Source: Natrialba asiatica DSM 12278 (lineage in GTDB: Archaea; Halobacteriota; Halobacteria; Halobacteriales; Natrialbaceae). Taken from it: a stretch of 64,000 bases of DNA. Position numbers and translations under genes: made by a program. The stretch is taken from assembly GCF_000337555.1 (NCBI RefSeq), contig NZ_AOIO01000003.1, positions 162,486 through 226,485 on the forward strand, given 5' to 3'. This document shows positions 44,658 through 53,137 of the stretch, piece after piece (position 1 is the stretch's first letter; each line of letters starts with the position of its first letter). The notes beneath the pieces are model-generated. The model did not search any database and was not told where the DNA came from. It saw only the letters and a program-made list of their open reading frames with translations.

Positions 44658-45492
44658 ATGCGTCACATGCTCGTCGATCACATATAAATTATTCTGACAC
44701 ACAAAACGAGGTTTCGAGGCACAGAATGAAAAAAGAGCGATACAGAACGATTAGCCGAGTGCGATCGACGGTTCGCGACCTGTTCGAGTCGATCATATGC
44801 CATTGTGTGGAGAGAGCGCTGTCAGATCACCAGTCTCCGTTCTCGAGTTCGGCCGCGAGCAACATACCGTTCATTCTCGATGGGGATGAGTCTTCATAGG
44901 CGAATAGCATTCAGTTATAGAGAACAAAGACCGATACACAGAGAACTCGCGTGTGACAAGGTACCAACCGAAAGGAGACAAGGGAAACCGGCTATTGGGG
45001 CGTTTCACCGCCTCTATCGAGAGTCCCTCGCCAAAGATAAAGTATCCTTGAGAGGGCAGGGAGTACCGAAAGCCCTCGACAGATTCTTACGGATGTACTA
45101 CTGTAAATGTAGAACAGGCGTCTGGTCAGTTGTATCGAGCGATTCGTCCACAAACGCGGCACTAGTCGGCCGGTTCAGTCAGGGAAACCACCGCTCAATG
45201 AGACGATCGATAATGGATGAGTGTTACAGAATAGGATTCTGTATGAATGAATAGCATTCTGAAAGACAGTCGATCAATGACATGCTATCGGAGCAACTGC
45301 AACGATTCACACTGATCGCACCGTAGTCGTGCGATTAGGTGTGTAATGACTGCTAGAGACAGCCGATAGGCAGGAAGGCACAGGAAAGAATCGCAGGAGT
45401 GACCGTATTCGAATACAGTCCAGTTTCCGGGCGAAACAGGCCAAAGTGATAGCGGATCGTTCGCCGCTGGATGGGAGCAGACTACTTCGGTG
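44658..45492. other. Long non-coding region rich in palindromes
   Basis: 835 bases with no credible gene: the longest open frames encode basic, non-halophilic-looking peptides. Composition is less GC-rich than the genes around. I see three inverted repeats: ACAGAAT-AGG-ATTCTGT (45226-45242), ATCGCAC-7 bases-GTGCGAT (45315-45335) and the 20-base near-palindrome at 45401-45420; plus an 11-base direct repeat GAATAGCATTC at 44902-44912 and 45249-45259. Confidence 0.55.
45401..45420. promoter_or_regulatory. Near-perfect 20-base palindrome downstream of the Gfo6 gene
   Basis: GACCGTATTCGAATACAGTC, symmetric except for one pair, with a perfect 12-base core GTATTCGAATAC. About 75 bases past the stop codon of the minus-strand Gfo6 gene, so it could be a transcription-termination hairpin or a protein-binding site. 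Confidence 0.45.
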
Positions 45493-46575
45493 TCATAGAT
45501 CGAGAGTGACCACATCCCCGCGGTCGGCGGATTCGTGAAGCGCTTCGATGATCCGCATATCTCCCAGTCCGTGATGCCCATCCGGGTAGATCTCGCGCTC
45601 ACCCAGAAGGCGGTCGGCAAAGTAGTCGAACTCCTCTCTCATCTCCGCTTCGGCATCGAACGTCTCGTGTTCGACCGAAATGGAGACGTCACCCCGCGAG
45701 AGGTCCATCGAACACTCCCCGTGGAACGCCGGTTGGAGGGTAATTTGGCCCTCCGTTCCCGTAATCTTGAGCTCCGTGTCCTCGTGAGCGTGCTGACTGG
45801 CCGTCGAGATCATCTGGATATCGTCTTCGAAGACGAACAGCGACGAGGCGCGTTCGTCCGGGACGGCGTCGAACGCCTCGTGCGCCGAGATCATATTCGA
45901 GCGGACTGACACGGGCTCGCGCTGAAGGAGGTACCGCGTCGTATTGATCGAGTAGATTCCCAGATCCATCACCGACGTTCCGTACCCGCTCAGATCGGGA
46001 TCGAGTCGCCACTGATCCGGATCGGGGATCATCTCGAGCAGCGGCTGACTGTTGTGGCCGTAGACCGACACCGGCTCGCCGATGAAGCCGTCTTCGATCA
46101 ACTCCCGCGCTCGCTGGACGGCCGGCTCGGTGTGCATCCGGTACGCGATCATCAACGGTACGTCGGCTCGCTCGCAGGTCTCGACGAGTTCAGTGGCGCG
46201 TTCGACGGTGGCCTCCATCGGCTTTTCGCAGAGCACCGCCTTGTCCAGGCTGGCTGCGGTTGCAGCGTACTCCAGGTGGTAGGCGTTCGGCGTGCCGATG
46301 TAGACGGCATCGTACCGGTCGGCCGCGTCGCCGTCGTGGAACTCGTCGTAGCTGAGTCCGCGTTCGACGTCGTTCTCGGCGGCCAGACGGTCCGCCTTCT
46401 CGCTCGAACTGCTGACCAGGACGGTAACCTCGCCGAGTTCCGAGGATTCGATCGCCGGGAGCGCAACGTCGATGGTCCACCATCCAAGACCGATCAGGGC
46501 GTATCGAACGGTCCCCGATTCTTCGTCGGTCGTTTGCCAGGTTCGCTCGTCGTAGGTATCGATCCACTCGCGCAT
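45493..46575 (-). CDS. gfo6: Gfo6-type D-xylose 1-dehydrogenase (NADP+), Gfo/Idh/MocA family
   Basis: 360 residues. It reads VRYALIGLGWWTIDVALPAI (Rossmann loop with the GWWT signature of haloarchaeal Gfo6), AVYIGTPNAYHLEYA, VLCEKPMEAT (catalytic-lysine motif EKP), MIAYRMHTEPAVQRARELI and PDPDQWRLDPDLSGYGTSVMDLGIY. These features match the characterised xylose dehydrogenases of Haloferax/Haloarcula, which oxidise xylose to xylonolactone as step one of oxidative pentose breakdown. ATG 46575 begins the family N terminus MREWIDTYDERTW; a TATA-like TTTTTTATC sits about 30 bases upstream. Glucose or another aldose is a possible substrate. Confidence 0.85.
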   Translation of the reverse strand: MREWIDTYDERTWQTTDEESGTVRYALIGLGWWTIDVALPAIESSELGEVTVLVSSSSEKADRLAAENDVERGLSYDEFHDGDAADRYDAVYIGTPNAYHLEYAATAASLDKAVLCEKPMEATVERATELVETCERADVPLMIAYRMHTEPAVQRARELIEDGFIGEPVSVYGHNSQPLLEMIPDPDQWRLDPDLSGYGTSVMDLGIYSINTTRYLLQREPVSVRSNMISAHEAFDAVPDERASSLFVFEDDIQMISTASQHAHEDTELKITGTEGQITLQPAFHGECSMDLSRGDVSISVEHETFDAEAEMREEFDYFADRLLGEREIYPDGHHGLGDMRIIEALHESADRGDVVTLDL

Positions 46576-46638
46576 ACAGCGTGCTATCTCGTCAGTTGAT
46601 AAAAAATGATCGATGACAGTGTGTCCCAATGGCAGGGA

Positions 46639-47139
46639 TTACGAGTTCTGTGCTGCCGTCTCGGTGTCCTCGTCGAGGGAGACGGTGACGAGCCCGTCGA
46701 AATTCAAAAGGACGCGCTGAATCCAGTCGCCGAAGATCGCCTTGCCGGTCGGCGAGCGCTTGCGGCCGGCGATAAAGATCGAATCGCAGTCGAACTCGTC
46801 GGCGGCGTTGAGCGTTCCCATGCCGTAGCCCTGCGAGAGAACGCGGACGGTGGGAGTATAGTCGATTTCGGGATCATCGAGCGTTCGCCGGACGAATTGT
46901 TCGAGCTCAGTTTCGGCGGCATCGATGATCGCTGCTTCGTCGGTGGTGCTGTCGGAGACGCCCCCGATCTCGCCGATCGAGTCGAGCCTGCGGACGCCCG
47001 GACCGATCTCTTCGGGGGTTGCAAAGGCCAGGACGATCAGGGTCGTCTCCTCGTCGCCACCGCGGGCGGACTGGGCGGCTTCGCTGAGCAGCGCGGCGTG
47101 GTTGGGAGTGTCTTCGACGACGACAAGTCCGGTTTCCAT
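46639..47139 (-). CDS. Universal stress protein (UspA family)
   Basis: 166 residues: a single Usp alpha/beta domain. The C-terminal nucleotide-binding motif is visible as IFIAGRKRSPTGKAIFGDWIQRVLL. Such small proteins are often encoded next to haloarchaeal transporters and are thought to tune them. The GntP permease gene lies just upstream, 75 bases away, on the same strand. It has its own TATA-like TTATTTAA (47163-47171 minus strand) at leaderless distance. A truncated relative lies at 22282-22440. Confidence 0.88.
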   Translation of the reverse strand: METGLVVVEDTPNHAALLSEAAQSARGGDEETTLIVLAFATPEEIGPGVRRLDSIGEIGGVSDSTTDEAAIIDAAETELEQFVRRTLDDPEIDYTPTVRVLSQGYGMGTLNAADEFDCDSIFIAGRKRSPTGKAIFGDWIQRVLLNFDGLVTVSLDEDTETAAQNS

Positions 47140-47214
47140 ACAGCGCCCTACTGGACGGTGGATTAAATAAGCTGTCCCGAGAACGGGTGCTGGGTCGGAA
47201 AGCGGAACCGACGG

Positions 47215-48639
47215 TTACGCGAACCCGAACGGGTCCGGGAGCAGCGTCGAGTAGACGAGAATCATGACGAGACTCGAAAACGAGAGCACCGTCGTGAGCG
47301 TCGTCCACGTTTTCAGCGTCTCCGCCTTCGTCAGTCCGCCGATTTCTTTGACGATCCAGAATCCGGAATCGTTGAACCACGAGAAGATGACGGCCCCGGA
47401 GCCGATCGCCATCACGAGATACGCCGGATGAACGCTCATCGAGGAGACCTGCGGTGCCATAATCCCCCCGGTCGTCAACATCGCAACCGTGACCGATCCC
47501 TGTGCGACGCGGATGATCGCGGCGATGAGCCAGGCGGTTACGAGTATGCCGATACCGAAGTTCTGCAGCGTCGATGCGACCACGTCGCCGATACCGGCTT
47601 CCGCGAGCATGGCACCGAACGCACCGCCTGCGGCGGTAATCGCGGCGATGTTGCCACCGTTTCGCAGGGCGTCGGTGAGTTCGTCCTCCCAGACCGACCG
47701 CGGGAAGTCGTCCATGCGCAGGTAGGTGAGCGCGGCAATGACCGCGGCGAGGGTCAGCGAGAGGTTGACGTTGCCCATGTAGTCGGTGACCGGTTGCACG
47801 GTTTCTAACGCGGGGATCGAGTACGCCGCCGTGAGCGTGTTGACCGCAGTGCTGGCGGCGATGAATGCGACTGCGACGACGACCGGCAGAACCGACTCCG
47901 CGAACGACGGCAGGTTCGAATCCGATTTTGCCACCTGTTCTTCGAGGTCCTCGACGGTCGTTCCCATCGCGTCGCGAAGCGGGATATCGATGTACTGATT
48001 GATGAACCGGCCGAAAAGAATCCCGCTGATGAGCGCGGCCGGAATCGCGACCGCCAGCCCGATGAGGATCGTCGGCCCGAGAATCGAACTCGCCTGGTCG
48101 GGAACGATCTCTTGTGCGACCGCAAGCGGACCCGGGGTCGGCGGGACGAACGCGTGCATCGCGACGCCACCGCCACCGACGACGACGATGTACAGCGTGT
48201 AGTTATCCCCGATGCGGGCGCGCATCGCACGGGCCAGCGGGGCCATAAGATAGAACACGTTGTCGAAAAACACCGGAATGGAAAGCAGCGAACTGCTCAC
48301 CCAGAGTGAAATGTCGGCGTTTCGGTCGCTGACGAACGATTGGAAGGTTCGGACGATACGGTTTGCCGCGCCGGAGTCGGTCATCGACTTCCCGATCACC
48401 GCTGCCATCAGGATCGGAATCCCAACACTGGCCATGTTGTCACCGAACGCCGTCGCGACAGAGTCAGGGATTTCACCGGCGGTGATTCCCGGAAAGAGCA
48501 TCGCATTAACCGTTCCAACGAGCAGTGCCGAGAGCGTCAATCCGATGAACGTCGGTACGTCCCAGACGACCAGAAACAGGACGACGGCGACGATCCCAAT
48601 ACCGAAGGCTACCAGTGGTGCCGTTGCTACCATGTGCAT
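47215..48639 (-). CDS. gntP: GntP family permease (gluconate/sugar-acid:H+ symporter)
   Basis: 474 residues with about 12-14 hydrophobic helices. GntP-family landmarks: MLFPGITAGEIPDSVATAFGDNMASVGIPILMAAVIGKSMTDSGAANRIVR, FVPPTPGPLAVAQ, GGAFGAMLAEAGIGD, AQGSVTVAMLTTGG and GSGAVIFSWFNDSGFWIVKEIGGL. Imports gluconate or related aldonates. The start is ATG 48639 or 48633; a TATA-like TTTTTTATG (48660-48668) about 25 bases upstream favours 48639. Placed with lactonase, SDR and Gfo6 genes, which work on the same class of compounds. Confidence 0.93.
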   Translation of the reverse strand: MHMVATAPLVAFGIGIVAVVLFLVVWDVPTFIGLTLSALLVGTVNAMLFPGITAGEIPDSVATAFGDNMASVGIPILMAAVIGKSMTDSGAANRIVRTFQSFVSDRNADISLWVSSSLLSIPVFFDNVFYLMAPLARAMRARIGDNYTLYIVVVGGGGVAMHAFVPPTPGPLAVAQEIVPDQASSILGPTILIGLAVAIPAALISGILFGRFINQYIDIPLRDAMGTTVEDLEEQVAKSDSNLPSFAESVLPVVVAVAFIAASTAVNTLTAAYSIPALETVQPVTDYMGNVNLSLTLAAVIAALTYLRMDDFPRSVWEDELTDALRNGGNIAAITAAGGAFGAMLAEAGIGDVVASTLQNFGIGILVTAWLIAAIIRVAQGSVTVAMLTTGGIMAPQVSSMSVHPAYLVMAIGSGAVIFSWFNDSGFWIVKEIGGLTKAETLKTWTTLTTVLSFSSLVMILVYSTLLPDPFGFA

Positions 48640-48862
48640 TCGTCACAAGCAAAGACGGACATAAAAAACCATGTGTTTACGATTATTCGGTTTGCAAACA
48701 TGATTGTCTCCTATAACGACTGAAGAGCGGACGAATGTCCACCATGTGCCAACAAACAAGAACAGCGTTCATCAAAATCGAACACTGGTTCGGTTACAGT
48801 GAACACGTCGAATCCTGCATTCACTCGTTCTGAAACCGGGCGAGGGCTTCTCAGATCGCGTC

Positions 48863-51088
48863 TCAGTTTCCTGTGAACTCTTCGGGCTGCTCGACAGCCC
48901 CATCCACGGGTTCACTGTCCCAATACTCGTGGTTCGGATCTTCGCGGAAGCACGCGACCCGTCCGTCTCCGTCATCGATCCGCCGAAGGTCCGGATGCTG
49001 TTCGCGGCACGCCTCGCGAGCGACGGGACATCTCGTGTGGAACCGACAGCCGGACGGCGGATCGATCGGATCGGGAACGTCGACCTCCCTGAGCGGCGGG
49101 TCACCAGCACCCATCGAATCGAGTTCTAGATCCGGCGTCGCCCACCGGAGCACTTCGGTGTACGGATGCCGGGGATCGTGGATGAGACGCTCGGCGGAGC
49201 CGATCTCAACGATCTCGCCGAGATACATGACGGCGATACGGCCGTCGCCGTGTTCGGCGAAGTAGCGTGCGTTCGAGAGATCGTGGGAGACGAAGAGGAA
49301 CGAGGTTTCGAACTCCGACTGGAGTTCCAACATCAGATCCATGATCTCGATACGCAACGAGACATCGACCGCACTGATGGCCTCGTCGGCGAGGATTGCA
49401 TCCGGATTCATCAGTAGGGCGCGAGCGAGCGCGACGCGCTGTTTCTCCCCGCCCGACAGTTGGTGGGGATACCGATCGAGGAACTCTTCCGCCGGCGCCA
49501 TACCGATTCGTTCGAGCAGCGAATGCATCCGCCGCCGCCGCTCGTTCCGACCGATGTTTGGATGAGTGTGTCTGAGCGACTCCGAGAGAATATCGGCGAT
49601 ACGTCGGTTGGGATTGAGCGCGCTTCCCGGGTCCTGATGGATGATCTGCAGCGCCGACCGGATTTCGTCGTACGGTATCTCACCGTCGCCGTCCTTCGCC
49701 TCCCAGATGTCCTGCCCGCGATACTCGATCGAGCCGTCGGTCGGTCGCTGAAGTCCGATCAACGTCTTCCCCAGCGTCGTCTTGCCGCAGCCGCTCTCAC
49801 CGAGAAGACAGACGAGGTCCTGCTCGTGAATATCGAGCGAGACGCCGTCGACCGCACGGACGACCGTCGGGTCTTTCGTGAACCGTTCGGTCAGCCCCTG
49901 TTCCTCGGTGAAATGGACCGCAACGTCGTCGAGCGAGAGTAACGGCGTCTCGCTCGTCTGTTCGGCCCGCGTTTCGACTGCCGGTTCCGACGGCTCGACG
50001 GGGGAAGCCGACTCGAGTTCGTCGTTCGCCTCGTCGAAATTGAGCTGGATCTCCTCGCGGGCGGTCGCCGGATGGTGGCACGCGGATCGATGGGTGGTCC
50101 GGTCCCGATCGACCGCGGCTAACGGCGGATCGGTCGTCCGACACTCTTCGGTCGCGAGCGGACACCGCGGTTCGAACCGGCACCCGGACGGAACGCTCAC
50201 CGGGGCCGGGCCTTCGCCCTCGATGGGTTGCATCTCGTCCAGCGGCGCATCGACGTTCGGCGTCGCGTTCAACAACGCACGGGTGTACGGGTGGGCGGCG
50301 TTACCGATGATCTCGTCGCGCGGCCCGATCTCGGCGAACTGGAACGCGTAGATGATGGCCATCCGATCGGCGAGCGAGGCGACCAGCGGCAGGTCGTGGG
50401 TGATGAAGACGATCGTCAAATCGTACTTGCGCTGCAAGCGGTCGAGCAGCGTCAGGATCGATCGCTGCATCAGCAAATCGAGCGCGGCCGTCGGTTCGTC
50501 CATCACCAGCACCTCCGGATCGAGGACCATACTCAGCGCGATCAAGGCCCGCTGTTGCATTCCGCCCGAGAGTTCGTGCGGATACGAATCGAGCACCCGC
50601 TCGGGTTCGAGATACAGGTTCTCGAGGAGTTCGCGGGCGAACTCGAGTCCCTCCGAGACGCGTTTGTCGTGGGCCTTGAGCGTCTCCTCGAAGTGGGCAC
50701 CGATCTTCATCGTCGGGTTGAACGAACTCATCGCGCCCTGGAACACCATCGACACTTCCTCCCAGCGGAACTGTCTGAGTTCCTCGTCGGTCAACCCGAG
50801 GAGATCAACCGGCGGTCCGTCCGGCGGATGGTATCGGATATCGCCGGTGAGGACGCCGGGATCGGGGATAGCGTCGAGCAATGCGGAAGCGAACATCGAC
50901 TTCCCGCTGCCGCTTTCGCCGACGATGCCGAGGATCTCGTGCCGATCGATGCTGACGTTGACGTCCTCGAGGACGCGCGTTTCACCGTCGTACGTGACGC
51001 TCGTGTCGGTGATCTCGAAGATCGGATCTTCGACGGTTCCTCGCGAGACGACGTGATCGCTGACTGAGCTTGAACTATCGGTAGCCAT
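48863..51088 (-). CDS. Dipeptide/oligopeptide-type ABC transporter ATPase, DppD-DppF fusion
   Basis: 741 residues holding two complete ABC ATPases. First half: GESGSGKSMFASAL Walker A near residue 57, LSGGMQQRALIALS signature, VLVMDEPTAALD Walker B, and the Dpp/Opp C-terminal C-rich tail (SGCRFEPRCPLATEEC). Second half: GESGCGKTTLGKTL, LSGGEKQRVALARALL, AILADEAISAVDVS (Glu-Ala variant of the usual DEP), then another SGCRFHTRCPVAREAC. In most relatives these are two genes. The four-cysteine segments in each tail are the iron-sulfur-type motif of DppD/DppF. One base separates it from the permease gene upstream. Energises import of oligosaccharides by context. Confidence 0.94.
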   Translation of the reverse strand: MATDSSSSVSDHVVSRGTVEDPIFEITDTSVTYDGETRVLEDVNVSIDRHEILGIVGESGSGKSMFASALLDAIPDPGVLTGDIRYHPPDGPPVDLLGLTDEELRQFRWEEVSMVFQGAMSSFNPTMKIGAHFEETLKAHDKRVSEGLEFARELLENLYLEPERVLDSYPHELSGGMQQRALIALSMVLDPEVLVMDEPTAALDLLMQRSILTLLDRLQRKYDLTIVFITHDLPLVASLADRMAIIYAFQFAEIGPRDEIIGNAAHPYTRALLNATPNVDAPLDEMQPIEGEGPAPVSVPSGCRFEPRCPLATEECRTTDPPLAAVDRDRTTHRSACHHPATAREEIQLNFDEANDELESASPVEPSEPAVETRAEQTSETPLLSLDDVAVHFTEEQGLTERFTKDPTVVRAVDGVSLDIHEQDLVCLLGESGCGKTTLGKTLIGLQRPTDGSIEYRGQDIWEAKDGDGEIPYDEIRSALQIIHQDPGSALNPNRRIADILSESLRHTHPNIGRNERRRRMHSLLERIGMAPAEEFLDRYPHQLSGGEKQRVALARALLMNPDAILADEAISAVDVSLRIEIMDLMLELQSEFETSFLFVSHDLSNARYFAEHGDGRIAVMYLGEIVEIGSAERLIHDPRHPYTEVLRWATPDLELDSMGAGDPPLREVDVPDPIDPPSGCRFHTRCPVAREACREQHPDLRRIDDGDGRVACFREDPNHEYWDSEPVDGAVEQPEEFTGN

Positions 51089-51089
51089 A

Positions 51090-52106
51090 TTATATCATCT
51101 CCGTTGTCGACGCGTCGGTATCCTCCGTTACGGACTCGGATTCGCCGGTGAGCCGCGTTCGAACTCGCGGGTTGAAGATGCGGTCCATGCCCTGGCTCAG
51201 CAGGATGAGCCCGAAGGCGAGGCCGACGATGGCGATAATCGGAACGAGGAGCCAGTGGAGCGCCTGCATCGAGAACAGGCCGCCCTGATAGTACGCGTTG
51301 CTCAGCGTCACGCCCCAATTCTGTCCCGAGTACGGCAGGACGCCGATGAAGTACAGCCCGACGGCCGCGAAGATCGTGTAGCGCGCGGCGAGCACGAAGT
51401 TGACCATCACGTACGGCATGATGTTCGGCAGCACGTCTTTGATGATTATGCGGGGCGTACTCGTTCCCATCGTTCGGGACGCCTCGACGTAGCTCGCTTC
51501 CCGTATCGAGAGGACCTGCGACCGTATCGAGCGGCCCAGGCCCGCCCAGTAGTTGATCGTCAGGACGACGCCGAGAAGGATCGGGTTCTCGGGACTGAGC
51601 GCGATCGCCAGCACGATGACGAGCGGCAGCCCCGGAATCGCCATGAAGAAGTCCGAGATCGTCGTGATGACGGTGTCGACCGTACCACCCTTGTATCCCG
51701 AGAGAGTGCCGACGGCGACTGCGAGTGTGGTCGCCCACACGCCGCCCGCGAGCACCATCAGCAGGATGAACGGCGTCGAGTCGATGATCAGCGCGAGCAG
51801 ATCGACTCCCGAATTGGTCGTCCCGAGCGGATACTGCATGTTCTCGAACGGCCTGAGGAAGCGGTCTGCCTGGTTTGGACTGGGATCGCGCCAGAGGCCG
51901 AGCACGTCTACCAACGCCATGAAGAGGTACACGCTCAGGATGAGGATACCCAGACGAGTTCGATCGTCCGACCACGCGACGACGGCGGGCACGCGGATCT
52001 TCTGCTCGTACAGTTCGCTCAGTTGGTCGCGGCGACTCATCTCGACGTTCGAGGACTCCGAACGCCAGTCGATCCCTTCGGCGGCGGAGTCCGGTTCAGT
52101 ACTCAT
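51090..52106 (-). CDS. Dpp/Opp-type ABC transporter permease (DppC)
   Basis: 338 residues. Six-helix permease with an N-terminal cytosolic tail, first helix LGILILSVYLFMALVDVLGL, the family sequence HPLGTT-like PLGTTNSGVD, and the EAA loop EASYVEASRTMGTSTPRIIIKDVLPNIMPYVMV that contacts the ATPase. Ends with an acidic tail. Start ATG 52106 overlaps the stop of dppB by 11 bases. Confidence 0.93.
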   Translation of the reverse strand: MSTEPDSAAEGIDWRSESSNVEMSRRDQLSELYEQKIRVPAVVAWSDDRTRLGILILSVYLFMALVDVLGLWRDPSPNQADRFLRPFENMQYPLGTTNSGVDLLALIIDSTPFILLMVLAGGVWATTLAVAVGTLSGYKGGTVDTVITTISDFFMAIPGLPLVIVLAIALSPENPILLGVVLTINYWAGLGRSIRSQVLSIREASYVEASRTMGTSTPRIIIKDVLPNIMPYVMVNFVLAARYTIFAAVGLYFIGVLPYSGQNWGVTLSNAYYQGGLFSMQALHWLLVPIIAIVGLAFGLILLSQGMDRIFNPRVRTRLTGESESVTEDTDASTTEMI

Positions 52107-53094
52107 CGGAATCACCTGCTGAGATGCGCGGGTCGATGAGCCCGTAGGTCAGGTCGGCGATGTAGACGCCGACGACGAGCGTGACCGTGATGACGAGGAA
52201 ACAGCCCATCATGAGCGGATAATCGTTCGCGTTCACCGCCTGGATCATGTAGTATCCGAGGCCGGGATACGAGAAGATCTCTTCGAGCACGACGGTGCCC
52301 CCGAGGCGGAACCCGATGAGCAGGAGCAGTCCCGTGTACATCGGCAGGATGGCGTTCCTGGCGACGTATCGGGTGGCGATGCGATTGTTGGAGAGTCCCC
52401 GCAGTCTGGCGACCTCGACGTACTCCTCGCCGAGCACCTGGATCCCGTTGCCGCGCATGTTGAGCGCCGTCGATCCGATTCCGCTGATAGTAAACGCGAG
52501 AATGGGTAAGGTGGCGTGGTGGAGGACGCTCGAGAAATACGCGAGGCTGAGCGAGGCGTCGACGCCTCGGGCGACCGCGTTCCCGGTCGGAAACAGCTGG
52601 AGCTGGAACGCCAGGAAAAACAGGAAAATCACCGCGAAGATGTAGTACGGAACCGACAGCAGAAAGATCGACCCGCCGGACGTGATCCGGTCGAATCGCG
52701 AGCCCTCCCAGTACGCCTGCAGCGCGCCGATTACCACGCCGATGACGAACATCAGTATCGTCGACGTCACGACGAGGAAGACGGTCCAGGGGAGCGATCG
52801 AGCCAGTACGTCAATGACGGGTTCGTTGAGGGAGATCGACTGCCCGAGGTCCAACTGGGCGACGCCGACCATGTAATCCAGGTACTGCTGCCAGAGCGGG
52901 GCATCCGGTCTGATGTTTTGCAACGCCTCGATACGCGCGTCGACCTGTTCGGCGGGAACCCCCTGCTGGAGCAGCTCGAGTCGGAGCTGTGTGAACGGAC
53001 CGCCGGGAAGCAGTCGGATCAGACCGAACGTAAGCGTCGCCACTGCGAGGATCGTCAGCGGGATTTGTGCCGTCCGTTTGAGGTAGTAGTTCAT
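52096..53094 (-). CDS. Dpp/Opp-type ABC transporter permease (DppB)
   Basis: 332 residues with the DppB layout: YYLKRTAQIPLTILAVATLTFGLIRLLPGGP first helix, a long extracytoplasmic loop, LDLGQSISLNEPV, then the EAA loop EYVEVARLRGLSNNRIATRYVARNAILP and the final FSYPGLGYYMIQAVNANDYPLMMGC. Start 53094 fits the family. It lies 43 bases downstream of the binding-protein gene. Confidence 0.94.
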   Translation of the reverse strand: MNYYLKRTAQIPLTILAVATLTFGLIRLLPGGPFTQLRLELLQQGVPAEQVDARIEALQNIRPDAPLWQQYLDYMVGVAQLDLGQSISLNEPVIDVLARSLPWTVFLVVTSTILMFVIGVVIGALQAYWEGSRFDRITSGGSIFLLSVPYYIFAVIFLFFLAFQLQLFPTGNAVARGVDASLSLAYFSSVLHHATLPILAFTISGIGSTALNMRGNGIQVLGEEYVEVARLRGLSNNRIATRYVARNAILPMYTGLLLLIGFRLGGTVVLEEIFSYPGLGYYMIQAVNANDYPLMMGCFLVITVTLVVGVYIADLTYGLIDPRISAGDSDEY

Positions 53095-53137
53095 GGTTGG
53101 ATTTCCGTGTAGCTGAGTGGTGGACGGTGAGTCACCG

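Noticed and set aside
44805..45254. 149-residue open frame in the long non-coding region
   Set aside because: Peptide is basic, rich in Arg/Ser/Cys, with none of the acidic bias of this genome's proteins and no recognisable motif.
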